The position numbers and the translations under genes were made by a program. The notes under the pieces are model-generated. The model saw nothing but the letters and a program-made list of their open reading frames with translations. It did no database searches and was not told the origin of the DNA. Shown piece by piece: positions 33,756-42,192 of a stretch of 64,000 bases of DNA (its first letter is position 1; every line of letters begins with the position of its first letter). The DNA is from Clostridia bacterium. Lineage in GTDB: Bacteria > Bacillota > Clostridia > Christensenellales > CAG-138. The stretch spans positions 31,483 through 95,482 of the forward strand of contig JAUNCT010000006.1 in the NCBI GenBank assembly GCA_030526425.1. The letters are read 5' to 3'.

Positions 33756-33807
33756 TTTGATACGATATTATCAAAGCGGTATCGTTTATACTGTATGTAT
33801 CGATACC
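33756..33807 (+). promoter_or_regulatory. SDR promoter with two nested dyads
   Basis: TTTGATA (33756-33762) and TATCAAA (33769-33775) form a perfect repeat with a 6-nt centre. GGTATCG (33778-33784) and CGATACC (33801-33807) form a second, flanking the likely -10 TATACT (33787-33792). The arrangement suggests at least one DNA-binding regulator, whose gene is not visible nearby. Confidence 0.6.
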
Positions 33808-33854
33808 GACACATCGGGCATCACATCTCATATCCAGAAAGGAAAACCCAAATC

Positions 33855-34640
33855 ATGTTCAATTATTCCGGCAAAGTCGTAGCAGTCACCGGCGCCTCCT
33901 CGGGTCTCGGCAAGCAGATGGCTGAAGGTTTCGCCCAAAACGGCGCGGACCTCGTTCTCCTCGCGCGCCGCGTCGAGCGTCTCGAAGCCTCCGCCAAAGA
34001 GTGGGCGGAGAAGTACGGCGTCAAAGTCCTGCCCGTCGCATGCGACGTGACCGACACCGCATCCATCGAGGCGGCGGTCGCGGCGGTCGAAGGCGAGTTC
34101 GGTCACTGCGAAGTCATCGTCAACTGTGCCGGCGGCGAAAAGGGCACCGGAACGCCCCTGATGAACTTCAACGACAGCGACTGGGATTTCACCCTGAACC
34201 TCGACCTGAAGAGCGTCTATATGATGACCAAGGCCTTCACCAACCTGATGGAGCGCGCCATGCAGGCGGGCAAGCAGAGCTACGGCCGCGTGATCAACAT
34301 CGCTTCCATCTACGGTCTCGTCGGCAACACCGCGATCCCGACCATCGCTTACCACGCATCCAAGGGCGCGGTCGTGAACTTCACCCGCGGCGCGGCGGCG
34401 GAGCTCGCCACCAAGGGCATCACCGTCAACTGCATCTGCCCCGGTTACTTCTACACCGAGCTGACCACCGCGACCCTCGAGAGCGATTACTTCCAGGCGT
34501 TCGCGAAGCAGAGCGTGCCGATGCAGCGCTACGGCAAAGAGGGCGAGCTGAACAGCGCGGCGCTGTTCTTCGGCGCGGAGGAATCGAGCTACGTCACCGG
34601 TCAGTCCATCGCGATCGACGGCGGCTATACCTGCTGCTGA
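33855..34640 (+). CDS. Short-chain dehydrogenase/reductase (gluconate 5-dehydrogenase-like)
   Basis: 261 residues from ATG 33855 (AGAAAGGA upstream). The cofactor site is TGASSGLG, NCAGG takes the place of NNAG, the catalytic Ser lies in NIASIYGLVG, and YHASK supplies Tyr and Lys. The end GQSIAIDGGYT is the classical SDR C terminus. The GKVVAVTGASSGLGKQMAEG start resembles gluconate 5-dehydrogenase and related polyol/keto-acid reductases. The substrate is unassigned. Monocistronic, with a dyad-rich promoter and its own terminator. Confidence 0.9.
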   Translation: MFNYSGKVVAVTGASSGLGKQMAEGFAQNGADLVLLARRVERLEASAKEWAEKYGVKVLPVACDVTDTASIEAAVAAVEGEFGHCEVIVNCAGGEKGTGTPLMNFNDSDWDFTLNLDLKSVYMMTKAFTNLMERAMQAGKQSYGRVINIASIYGLVGNTAIPTIAYHASKGAVVNFTRGAAAELATKGITVNCICPGYFYTELTTATLESDYFQAFAKQSVPMQRYGKEGELNSAALFFGAEESSYVTGQSIAIDGGYTCC

Positions 34641-34660
34641 GCCCCACGGGAAAAGGCAAA

Positions 34661-34693
34661 AGAAAAGCACTCCGAAGGAGTGCTTTTCTTGTT
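34661..34693 (+). terminator. Rho-independent terminator after SDR
   Basis: AGAAAAGCACTCC, loop GAA, GGAGTGCTTTTCT, then TGTTT. A 13-bp stem. Confidence 0.9.
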
Positions 34694-34812
34694 TGCCTCA
34701 GTTTTTCATTGTGTTCATGATTTCCGTTCCCGCGCGTGCTAAAATAGGCTATTCGGCACGATCGGGCGCGTTGCGGTGCGACCCGGTGCCCGGTTCGGAA
34801 GGGAGTTTTTCC

Positions 34813-35646
34813 ATGCGCTTGAGAACGAAGCTGTTGCTTGCCGCCGTTACCGTGTTCGTTTTGGCGTTGGCGTACGCCGTGTACGCTGCCTTTCACGGCA
34901 GCCCCGTGCAGCGGTACCGCACGACCCGCGGCGCGCGGGCATATGTCGCCGCGACCTACCCCGGGGAGCCCTACACGGTGGAGGACGCAACATACGATTT
35001 CAAGATGGCGGGGTACTATTGCCGCGTGAACGACGCAGCGCACGCCGACGGTTGGTTCGATGTTCGGAAGAACTCGGACGGCTGGACGGACGACCGCGTG
35101 CGCCGCGTGGAAGGGCGCGAGAACACGCTGATGCGGTTGGCGAAGGCGCTGGACGACGATGCGGAGCAGCTGCTCAAAGAACGCTTTCCCCACCGCACGG
35201 GGCTCGTGCTGTGCGACCCGGTGTCGCGGGAGATCCCCGAGGAGACGCTTTCGGCGGTGCCGCTCGACCTGCCGTACGACCGCATGCACTTCCCCTACCC
35301 CGCCACGCTGACGGTGTGGGTCGAAACGGAGCAAAATGCGCCGACGTGGGATGAGCTCGCGGCGCGGCTGACCGAGCTCGAAGCCATCGTGGCGGAGGAA
35401 CTGCCCTGCGTGGATTCGTTTTCCGTGACGGTGCAGTGGCCGTATGCGGAGCACAACGGCGCTTGGGTGCCCGAACGGTACGACGGAATGCCCGCATGCT
35501 TCGACCTGCCGCGCGAGATCGTGCGGTCGGAGAGCCTGCGCGATGCCCTTGCCGTGCAGCGCGCCGCGCAAGAAGCGGAAGAAGCGGCGCTCGCCACGGG
35601 CGCCTTCGAAGGCAAGGAAACCGCCGTGACTGCGGAAACGCCGTAA
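34813..35646 (+). CDS. Membrane-anchored YfjL-like protein
   Basis: 277 residues from ATG 34813, preceded by GGAAGGGAG at slightly long spacing. One TM helix at ~6-28, then an extracellular domain opening with GSPVQRYRTTRGARAYVAA and VEDATYDFKMAGYYC. That reminds me of the B. subtilis YfjL-like family (NG.P....A..YL...YP....Y.V....YNFK...Y), by memory only. No catalytic motif. The tail (~230-277) is Ala/Glu-rich and probably helical. An extended -10 (TGCTAAAAT, 34737-34745) stands upstream. Function unknown. Confidence 0.75.
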   Translation: MRLRTKLLLAAVTVFVLALAYAVYAAFHGSPVQRYRTTRGARAYVAATYPGEPYTVEDATYDFKMAGYYCRVNDAAHADGWFDVRKNSDGWTDDRVRRVEGRENTLMRLAKALDDDAEQLLKERFPHRTGLVLCDPVSREIPEETLSAVPLDLPYDRMHFPYPATLTVWVETEQNAPTWDELAARLTELEAIVAEELPCVDSFSVTVQWPYAEHNGAWVPERYDGMPACFDLPREIVRSESLRDALAVQRAAQEAEEAALATGAFEGKETAVTAETP

Positions 35647-35663
35647 CGGAAATGCCAAAAGAA

Positions 35664-35705
35664 ATCCCCCGCGTCCGTGTGGATGCGGGGGATGCTTTGT
35701 TTTGG
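35664..35705 (+). terminator. Hairpin terminator after the YfjL-like gene
   Basis: ATCCCCCGC, loop of about 12 nt, GCGGGGGAT, then GCTTTGTTTT. It lies between convergent genes and may serve both. Confidence 0.75.
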
Positions 35706-35749
35706 GGATGTCGCTTTTGCAGGTACCGTCACAGCGGACCGGCTCTGCC

Positions 35750-36547
35750 TCACGCGTAGAGCTTGCGCAGAATGAAGTTCGCGGCGCGGGCGGGCAGCAG
35801 CTTCACGAGCAGCACCGCCGCCTTGTACGAGAAGCCGACGGTTTGGAGCGGGCGCGGATTGTTTTGGAGCGCCGCCTTCGCGATGGCGCGCCCGACGACA
35901 GCGGGGTCCATGCCGTTTTCCTCGTCCTTTTCCATAGTGGCGATGCCCTTGCGGATGCGCCCGTTGTAGACATCGTCGCCTTTGCATTCCGAAACGCGCG
36001 CCGCGGTGAAACCCGTTTTGATATCGCCCGGGAGGACGGCGCACACGCGGATGCCGAAGGGGCGCACCTCGTTCGCGAGCGCCATGGTATACGAATCGAC
36101 CGCTGCCTTTGCCGCCGCGTAGTACGTTTGGAAGGGGATGGGCGCGACCGCCGCGACCGAGCTGACGTTGACGATATGCCCGCCGCCGTTTTTGCGCATG
36201 TGCGGCAACACCGCACGGCACATGCGGTCTGTGCCGTGGAAGAGGATATCGAACTGGAACTTCGCCGCCGCGGTATCGGTGAATTCGACCGCGCCCGCGA
36301 TGCCCGCGCCCGCGCAGTTGACGAGGATGTCGATGCGCCCCGCCGCTTCGAGCACGGATGCGACCGCCGCTTGCACGGACGCATCGGAGGTGATGTCGCA
36401 TTGGATGTGCGTCGCACCCTCGGGCGTGCCCTGTGCGCGGCGGGACAGAGCGAAGACGCAGCAGCCCTTTTCCTGAAGGGCGGTGACGGTCGCGCGGCCG
36501 ATGCCGGAGCTGCCGCCCGTCACGACGGCGATGGGGTTCGGTTGCAT
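35750..36547 (-). CDS. Short-chain dehydrogenase/reductase (DltE/YqjQ-like)
   Basis: 265 residues from ATG at 36547. The longer frame starting 36592 overlaps the -10 and is discarded. Contains TGGSSGIG, NCAGAG, catalytic Ser in NVSSVAAVAP and YYAAAK (Tyr, Lys). Residues after ~185 (GDIKTGFTAAR) and a hydrophobic C-terminal region (LLVKLLPARAANFILRKLYA) suit the broad-specificity or lipid/steroid-acting classical SDRs. The substrate is unknown. It is a single gene. Confidence 0.88.
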   Translation of the reverse strand: MQPNPIAVVTGGSSGIGRATVTALQEKGCCVFALSRRAQGTPEGATHIQCDITSDASVQAAVASVLEAAGRIDILVNCAGAGIAGAVEFTDTAAAKFQFDILFHGTDRMCRAVLPHMRKNGGGHIVNVSSVAAVAPIPFQTYYAAAKAAVDSYTMALANEVRPFGIRVCAVLPGDIKTGFTAARVSECKGDDVYNGRIRKGIATMEKDEENGMDPAVVGRAIAKAALQNNPRPLQTVGFSYKAAVLLVKLLPARAANFILRKLYA

Positions 36548-36590
36548 GGATGTCGGTTCCTTTCGGGGGATTCGTTCGTTGTCGCCGAAC

Positions 36591-36599
36591 ATTATACCA
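36591..36599 (-). promoter_or_regulatory. Extended -10 of the second SDR
   Basis: On the minus strand TGGTATAAT, about 44 nt before the start codon. No -35 matched. Confidence 0.6.
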
Positions 36600-36644
36600 C
36601 ATCCCGGGGCGGTGCGGACAACGCGGTCATGTGCGCGCCGGGAT

Positions 36645-36690
36645 ACGGAAAAAGCCCCTCTCCCGGAGGACCGGGAAAGAGGCTTCGGTT
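36645..36690 (-). terminator. Terminator of the psuK-psuG operon
   Basis: On the minus strand, GCCTCTTTCCCGG, loop TCCT, CCGGGAGAGGGGC then TTTTTCC. Confidence 0.87.
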
Positions 36691-36700
36691 CGCGGAAAAC

Positions 36701-37624
36701 TTATTTGCTCAGCTCGCAGAGCTCGCGGGCGACCTTTGCGGCGCAGCGCGCGTTGTTGTAAGCCAGCTGCTTGTTGGAAGCGAAGGAGACGCCCTTGGTC
36801 ATTTCCTTCACGCGGGCGAGCAGGAACGGGGTGATGTGCTTGCCGCGGACACCCTTCTCGTCGGCTTCCTTGAGCGCATCGTTGATGATGCCCTCCATGT
36901 AGTCGAAATCGAGCGCCCACTCATCCGGGATGGGGTTGCCGATGAGCGCGCCGCCCTTGAGACCGAGATCCCACTTGGTGAAGATGATGTTCGCGATCTC
37001 CTTCTCGTCCTTCGCGGCGTAGTCGACGCCGAAGCCGCTCTTCTTGCAGTAGAACGCCGGGAAGTCTTCGGTGCCGTTGCCGAGGACCGGGACGCCCATG
37101 GTCTCGAGGTACTCGAGGGTGCGGCCGATATCGAGGATCTGCTTCGCGCCCGCGCAAACGACCGCAACGGGGGTGTTCGCAAGCTCCTGCAGGTCGGCGG
37201 AAACATCCATGGTGTTCTCGCCGTTGCGGTGCACGCCGCCGATGCCGCCGGTCGCAAAGACCTTGATGCCAGCCATTTCGCAGCACATCATGGTGGTGGC
37301 GACGGTGGTCGCGCCGTTCTGCTTGGTGGCGAGGTAGGTCGCGAAGTCGCGGCGGCTGACCTTGCCGATGTTCTCGGCGCGGCACATGATCTCCAGCTCT
37401 TCCGCGGTCAGACCGACCTTGATGCGGCCGTTGATGAGCGCCATGGTCGCGGGGACCGCGCCCTCCGCACGGACGATCTTCTCGACCTCCGCCGCGAACT
37501 CAACGTTCTCGGGGTAGGGCATGCCGTGGGAGAGAATGGTGCTCTCGAGCGCAACGACCGGACGGTTCTCGCGGATCGCCGCTTCGATTTCGGGAGTGAT
37601 ATCGATGTAGTTCTTGAAAGACAT
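36701..37624 (-). CDS. psuG: Pseudouridine-5'-phosphate glycosidase
   Basis: 307 residues, full length for the family. Diagnostic stretches include VALESTILSHGMPYPEN, the catalytic Lys region TKQNGATTVATTM, FATGGIGGVHR and GNGTEDFPAFYCKKSG. It splits pseudouridine 5'-phosphate into uracil and ribose 5-phosphate in reverse of its synthetic name. Lies 22 nt after psuK on the same strand, so the pair degrades pseudouridine from RNA turnover. No transporter gene is in the immediate operon. Confidence 0.96.
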   Translation of the reverse strand: MSFKNYIDITPEIEAAIRENRPVVALESTILSHGMPYPENVEFAAEVEKIVRAEGAVPATMALINGRIKVGLTAEELEIMCRAENIGKVSRRDFATYLATKQNGATTVATTMMCCEMAGIKVFATGGIGGVHRNGENTMDVSADLQELANTPVAVVCAGAKQILDIGRTLEYLETMGVPVLGNGTEDFPAFYCKKSGFGVDYAAKDEKEIANIIFTKWDLGLKGGALIGNPIPDEWALDFDYMEGIINDALKEADEKGVRGKHITPFLLARVKEMTKGVSFASNKQLAYNNARCAAKVARELCELSK

Positions 37625-37646
37625 GGTTCGGTTCTCCTTTTTTGAT

Positions 37647-38582
37647 TTACGAATATTGTTCGATGGTGTTCATGATGTTCGCGACGCTCATCTCTTCGGA
37701 GACGGTCACGGGGCTTGCCGCGGCGATGCGCCCCGCGGCGAGTGCGCACTGCACCGCGTGTTCGGCGTCCATGCCGTTGACGGTGCCGTAGATGAGACCG
37801 CCGGTGAAAGCATCCCCCGCGCCGGTGGCGTCCGCCATCTCTTCGAGCGGCATCATGTTGCGGAAGAAACGCTTGCCGGTGTTGTCTGCGTAGTAGCAGC
37901 CGCGCTCACCGAGCGAGACGACCACGCAGTTCGTGCCCTTGTTGAGCACCGCCTCGACCGCAAGCTCGATCTCGAGGTCCGTGCCGGTGGGCATGCGGGC
38001 GATCTCGTTGAGTTCGAAGCGGTTCGGCTTGATGCAGTGGAACTTGCCCGCCAGCGGCGCCATGTTGCGCGCATAGGCGATGGAGACGGGGTCGATGAAG
38101 CAGGGGCTGTCGCCCGCAAGGGTGATGAGCGCGTCGAGCGTTTCCCGCGGGAGCGCGCCGTCGCAGACGACTGCGGAAGCCCCGGAGATGAACGCCCTGT
38201 TCTCTTCGAGGTAGGAAACGGGCATGTCGTTGATGATGCGCATATCCGACAGACCGAGGAGCATATCGCCGATATCGTCGAGCACGGCGATGTAGCTGGA
38301 GCTGCGGAAGCCCGCGCGGTGCTGGACACGCGACATGTCGATGCCCGCACGCGAAGACTCGCGGACGATCATTTCCGCGTAGACATCGTCGCCGACGGCG
38401 GAAAGCAAGGATACGTTCTGACCGAGACGGGCGAGGTTTTCGCAGATGTTGCGGGTAACGCCGCCGACGGTCAGGCTGCAGTGGCTCGGGTTGGAATCCC
38501 TGAGGTTGACGGGCGCGAGACTGCGCCAGTGCTGGTCGATGTTCGCGGCGCCGACGCCGACGATGTACTTGTTGTTTTCCAC
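37647..38582 (-). CDS. psuK: Pseudouridine kinase, PfkB family
   Basis: 311 residues starting at a GTG with GGGAGG upstream. GGVTRNICENLARLG near the N terminus and DATGAGDAFTGGLIYG near the C terminus are the two PfkB signatures, the Asp in the latter being the catalytic base. PSHCSLTVGGV and the pairing with psuG mark it as pseudouridine kinase rather than ribokinase. It phosphorylates pseudouridine for PsuG. First gene of the operon, after a TATAAT promoter with an internal dyad. Confidence 0.92.
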   Translation of the reverse strand: MENNKYIVGVGAANIDQHWRSLAPVNLRDSNPSHCSLTVGGVTRNICENLARLGQNVSLLSAVGDDVYAEMIVRESSRAGIDMSRVQHRAGFRSSSYIAVLDDIGDMLLGLSDMRIINDMPVSYLEENRAFISGASAVVCDGALPRETLDALITLAGDSPCFIDPVSIAYARNMAPLAGKFHCIKPNRFELNEIARMPTGTDLEIELAVEAVLNKGTNCVVVSLGERGCYYADNTGKRFFRNMMPLEEMADATGAGDAFTGGLIYGTVNGMDAEHAVQCALAAGRIAAASPVTVSEEMSVANIMNTIEQYS

Positions 38583-38619
38583 GTGTCAGTTCCTCCCGTT
38601 CCGCAATGGGAACGATTTC

Positions 38620-38648
38620 ATTATATCGGAACGGTATGCCGTTTCACA
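38620..38648 (-). promoter_or_regulatory. psu operon promoter and operator
   Basis: Minus-strand TATAAT (38620-38625) with a weak -35 GTGAAA (38643-38648) at 17 nt. AACGG-TATG-CCGTT (38630-38643) is an inverted repeat in the spacer, probably the site of a repressor not found in the window. Confidence 0.65.
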
Positions 38649-38689
38649 GTAAAAAACGGGCATATCGAAAACTTGTATCAACATGCGAA

Positions 38690-38708
38690 AAAACCCCTAT
38701 ACAGGGGC
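38690..38708 (-). terminator. Terminator of the carD-like gene
   Basis: Minus strand: AGCCCCTGTATAGGGG then TTTTTTCG. Confidence 0.88.
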
Positions 38709-38733
38709 TTTCCGCGGTGCGCAAGGGTTGCGC

Positions 38734-39240
38734 TCAATGGAGCGTGAGCCGGTCGGTAATGAAGCCGGGGACGGCGCTTTCCTCGATGCCGAGCGCGCAG
38801 GCGAGTTCGCCGAAGAGCAGGGACTCGGCGCGCTTGAGGTAGCTTTCGTCGATGTTGCCGATCCTGCGGTTGACGGCGGCGCGCTGCTTCTTTTTCTCGT
38901 TGATGGCGAGGATGAGCGAGACGAGATCGTCCACGTTGTGGGAGCGCATCTTCTCGCTGTACGCCTGGGCGATGCCCTGCAGGTTCTTGCCGCCGCGCAC
39001 GCTGTTGGAGATGGTCGGCATGCGGTCGATGAGGGCGAGCGCTTCGCTGCGGTCCATCAGCGGTCGGATGAAGGCATCTCCGTCGACGGGCACGAAAACG
39101 GAGCCCTGCTTCTGGATGGGCTCGAGGGTGTAGTACAGCGGCGCCCCGGGGTCGTTTGCGAGGAATGCGGGCACACCGATGCCCCCCACGCGGCACACGC
39201 CGAGCTGTCCGTAGTAGATCAGATCACCGATTGCGTACAT
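38734..39240 (-). CDS. CarD/TRCF-RID domain transcription factor
   Basis: 168 residues. N-terminal CarD/TRCF domain (MYAIGDLIYYGQLGVCRVGGIG, in parts; YYTLEPIQKQGSVFVPVD), which binds the RNA polymerase beta subunit. The C-terminal helical half has RSHNVDDLVSLILAINEKKK and ESYLKRAESLLFGELACALG. CarD proteins set transcription initiation at many promoters. Here it is monocistronic with a strong terminator, no partner gene near. Annotated by domain order. Confidence 0.93.
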   Translation of the reverse strand: MYAIGDLIYYGQLGVCRVGGIGVPAFLANDPGAPLYYTLEPIQKQGSVFVPVDGDAFIRPLMDRSEALALIDRMPTISNSVRGGKNLQGIAQAYSEKMRSHNVDDLVSLILAINEKKKQRAAVNRRIGNIDESYLKRAESLLFGELACALGIEESAVPGFITDRLTLH

Positions 39241-39487
39241 AACGTCTGCGTTCCCCTTCCCTTTACAGCAAACAAAGCCATTGCGGCGATGCGGATGGCA
39301 GTATTGCTTTTCTCTATATCGATTATAGTTTAATTATATCAACAATACGCCTTTTGTGCATTGGTGTTTTTTGGATTTTTCCTATGATTTCTTTTCATTT
39401 TTCGCGGTTTTCGGCACTTTTTTACCGTAAAACCCGACAAGGAGCACGACTTTTCCGCATATCCCGTCGGTACATATGACCGCGGCT
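39241..39487. other. AT-rich intergenic region
   Basis: Divergent region between carD and the C39-like gene. On the minus strand it holds ATTATA (39322-39327) and TTGATA (39337-39342) elements that probably form the carD promoter. Otherwise low GC with no gene; a run of T/C near 39361-39425. Confidence 0.5.
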
Positions 39488-39496
39488 TATGGTATA
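39488..39496 (+). promoter_or_regulatory. Extended -10 of the C39-like gene
   Basis: TGGTATAAT near 39488-39497 (exact TATAAT at about 39492-39497). The next in-frame start with a ribosome site is GTG 39540. Confidence 0.55.
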
Positions 39497-39539
39497 ATGA
39501 ACGGGTTTGAACGAAAGCGCTTCGGGAAAGGAGGACAGC

Positions 39540-40261
39540 GTGCCGAAAAAGAAAGACTCCGCGCTCACGCGGCGGCTGCTCGGCAGGGCGGCGGACGCGC
39601 TCGAAGCCGAATGCGCGCTCGTTGCGGCGGGCACGCCGTCGAAGGAAGTCTCCTTCCTGCTCGGGCTGTTCGAACGCACGGCGAAACGACCTTTCCCCGC
39701 AGAGCTTCCCCCCTTCCCCGATAAGGCAAAGCAAAGCGCGTTTTGCGCGAGGACGCTGCCTGCGTTCACGAAGGAGGGCTTCATCCGGAACCAGCGGATG
39801 CTGCGCGCCGTGCCCTTCGGCAAGCGCGGCAACACCGCCGACCACGGTTGCGGCTGGGTCGCCTATTACAACCTGCGGCTGCTGATGGGCGAGCCGCTCG
39901 CCCCGGAGGAGGCGCTTTCGCGGGCGTGGCGCGGGCAGCGGTTTTCGGGTCTGCTCGGTGCGGACCCCTTCTACCTGAAAAAGCTGCTCGAGGCGGACGG
40001 GTACGAGGTGCGGCTGTGCTTCACCGAAGCGGAAGCCGAAGCGGCGGCAAAGGACGCGCACGCATTCATTCTGATGTACCTGTACCGCGGCGCCGAAAAG
40101 CCCGCGGGGCACTTCATCGCCGCCCAATACGACCCCTTTTACGGCGACTTTCTCGTTTTGAACGGCGAACCGGGCTGCACCGCGGCGGCGACGCTGAAGG
40201 AGATGCGCGGTCGCAAGGGCTTTTACCACATGGTGCTTGCGGTGAAGCGCGCGGGGCTTGA
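39540..40261 (+). CDS. C39-like papain-fold peptidase, apparently frameshifted at its end
   Basis: About 240 residues from GTG 39540 (AGGAGG five bases before). HGCGWVAYYNLRLL has the Cys of a C39-type site, AGHFIAAQYD the His, and LVLNGEPG a possible third residue. As written, there is no stop: the frame runs on through the promoter and ribosome site of pgi and joins it (789 residues to 41909). A tandem TGA TAA stands one frame over at 40259-40264. Adding one G to the GGGG at 40253-40256 would end the protein at ...KRAGA. Either a base is missing (sequence error or recent mutation) or a fusion is made. I consider the first more likely. Confidence 0.65.
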
Positions 40262-40319
40262 TAAACGCCCGCGTTATGGATTACACTATCGCATGGAAAC
40301 AACCGAACATTACAGGAGG
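40258..40319 (+). promoter_or_regulatory. pgi promoter and ribosome site inside the upstream frame
   Basis: TTGATA (40258-40263), 18-nt spacer, TACACT (40282-40287). AGGAGG at 40314-40319 is nine bases before ATG 40329. These signals argue that pgi is expressed independently of the frame that runs into it. Confidence 0.65.
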
Positions 40320-40328
40320 ATATATCAT

Positions 40329-41909
40329 ATGGTCGATTGGAAGAACACGGATACGCTCGCAAGCTTTGCCGCGCTGAAGAACGGCAAGCGCGTTTCCGTC
40401 AAGGCGGCGCTTTCCGCGGCGGATGCGGCGGAGCGCGTGAAGAGCTACGCCGTCCCGATGGCGGGCGGGCTCACCTACAACTACGCGGCGAAAGCCGTGG
40501 ACGGCGAGGTGCTCGAAGGTCTCGCGGCACTGGCGAAGGAAGCACAGCTGAAGGAGAAGTACGAAGCGCTGCTTTCCGGCGCGGTGATCAACACCGGCGA
40601 AAAGCGCCTGGTGCTCCACCAGCTGACCCGCGGCGAGCTGTGCGGCAAGGTCGTTGCAGACGGCGTGGACAAGCGCGCGTTTTACGTTGCGCAGCAGGAA
40701 GCGATCGCGGCGTTTGCGAACGCGGTGCACGCCGGTGAGATCGTGAACGAGAACGGCGAGCCCTTCACCACCGCGGTGCAGATCGGCATCGGCGGCAGCG
40801 ACCTCGGTCCCCGCGCGATGTACCTTGCGCTCGAGAACTGGGCGAAGGCGACCGGCAACTTCAAGATGGAAGCGAAGTTCATTTCGAATGTCGACCCGGA
40901 CGATGCGGCGGCGGTGCTCGCCTCCACGGACCTCGCGCACGCGGTATTCATCCTCGTGTCCAAATCCGGCACGACGCTTGAGACCCTCACGAACGAGACC
41001 TTCGTCAAGCAGGCGCTCGAAGCCGCCGGTCTCGACCCCGCAAAGCACATGGTCGCCGTGACGAGCGAGACCTCGCCCCTTGCGAAGAACCCCGGCTACC
41101 TCGCCGCGTTCTTCATGGACGATTACATCGGCGGACGCTACTCCTCCACCTCGGCGGTGGGCGGCGCGGTGCTCTCCCTCGCGTTCGGTCCCGAAGTGTT
41201 CGCGCGCTTCCTCGAAGGCGCGACCGCTGAGGACAAGCTCGCCCTCGAAGCGGACCCGCTGAAGAACCCCGCCATGCTCGACGCGCTCATCGGCATGTAC
41301 GAGCGCAACGTCATGGGCTACGGCGTGACCGCGGTGCTGCCCTACTCGCAGGCGCTCAGCCGCTTCCCGGCGCACCTGCAGCAGCTGGACATGGAGTCCA
41401 ACGGCAAATCCGTCAACCGCTTCGGCGAGGCGGTGAACTACCCGACCGGTCCCGTCATCTTCGGCGAGCCCGGCACGAACGGTCAGCATTCCTTCTACCA
41501 GCTGCTCCATCAGGGCACGGACATCATCCCGCTGCAGTTCATCGGCTTCCGCACGACGCAGCTGGGCAGCGACGCCGTGATCGAGGGCAGCACGAGCCGC
41601 GCGAAGCTGAGCGCGAACGTTGCGGCACAGATCATGGCCTTTGCCTGCGGCAAGGATCACGAGAACCCGAACAAGGCCTTCGCGGGCGAGCGCCCCTCCT
41701 CCATCATCATCGGCGATGAGCTCACGCCCGAAGCGCTCGGCGCGCTGCTTGCGCACTTCGAGAACAAGGTCATGTTCCAGGGCTTCCTGTGGAACCTGAA
41801 CAGCTTCGACCAGGAAGGCGTGCAGCTGGGAAAGGTGCTCGCAAAACGCGTGCTCGCACACGAGACCGACGGCGCGCTCGAAGCCTACGCCGAACTGCTG
41901 AACATCTGA
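40329..41909 (+). CDS. pgi: Glucose-6-phosphate isomerase
   Basis: 526 residues from ATG 40329, supported by the AGGAGG and by the start of homology (VDWKNTDTLASFAALK). Signature segments: IGIGGSDLGPRAMYLAL, VSKSGTTLETLT, and ESNGKSVNR with the downstream GTNGQHSFYQLLHQG (PGI pattern, His). It interconverts glucose 6-phosphate and fructose 6-phosphate in glycolysis. The length is typical of bacterial Pgi. A strong terminator follows. Confidence 0.96.
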   Translation: MVDWKNTDTLASFAALKNGKRVSVKAALSAADAAERVKSYAVPMAGGLTYNYAAKAVDGEVLEGLAALAKEAQLKEKYEALLSGAVINTGEKRLVLHQLTRGELCGKVVADGVDKRAFYVAQQEAIAAFANAVHAGEIVNENGEPFTTAVQIGIGGSDLGPRAMYLALENWAKATGNFKMEAKFISNVDPDDAAAVLASTDLAHAVFILVSKSGTTLETLTNETFVKQALEAAGLDPAKHMVAVTSETSPLAKNPGYLAAFFMDDYIGGRYSSTSAVGGAVLSLAFGPEVFARFLEGATAEDKLALEADPLKNPAMLDALIGMYERNVMGYGVTAVLPYSQALSRFPAHLQQLDMESNGKSVNRFGEAVNYPTGPVIFGEPGTNGQHSFYQLLHQGTDIIPLQFIGFRTTQLGSDAVIEGSTSRAKLSANVAAQIMAFACGKDHENPNKAFAGERPSSIIIGDELTPEALGALLAHFENKVMFQGFLWNLNSFDQEGVQLGKVLAKRVLAHETDGALEAYAELLNI

Positions 41910-41926
41910 GGACACGATACACCGAG

Positions 41927-41955
41927 GACCCCCGCCCAACGGCGGGGGTCTTTTT
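41927..41955 (+). terminator. Rho-independent terminator of pgi
   Basis: GACCCCCGCC, loop CAAC, GGCGGGGGTC, TTTTT. Confidence 0.95.
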
Positions 41956-42098
41956 CGTTGTTCGGAGATGCGGGGCGGTGCGGTTTGCGGGTACGCCGCT
42001 GCGCATGGTGCATCCTCTGCGGGCCCTCCGGGCGGTCTCCGTTTCTTCTTTCGGTGCGCCTTTGGCTGTAAACAAGCTGTAAATCCCCGAATTTGCGG

Positions 42099-42126
42099 TT
42101 GCAGTTGCGCGAAAATACGATATAAT
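42099..42126 (+). promoter_or_regulatory. Promoter of the small wall-anchored protein gene
   Basis: TTGCAG (42099-42104), 16-nt spacer, TATAAT (42121-42126). The 42.0 kb stretch before it is free of genes. Confidence 0.65.
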
Positions 42127-42192
42127 GTATCCATACCATAATATGCAAACATATGCCGTTTCGGAAACCGAGCGGCTTTTCCGGAGGGATCC

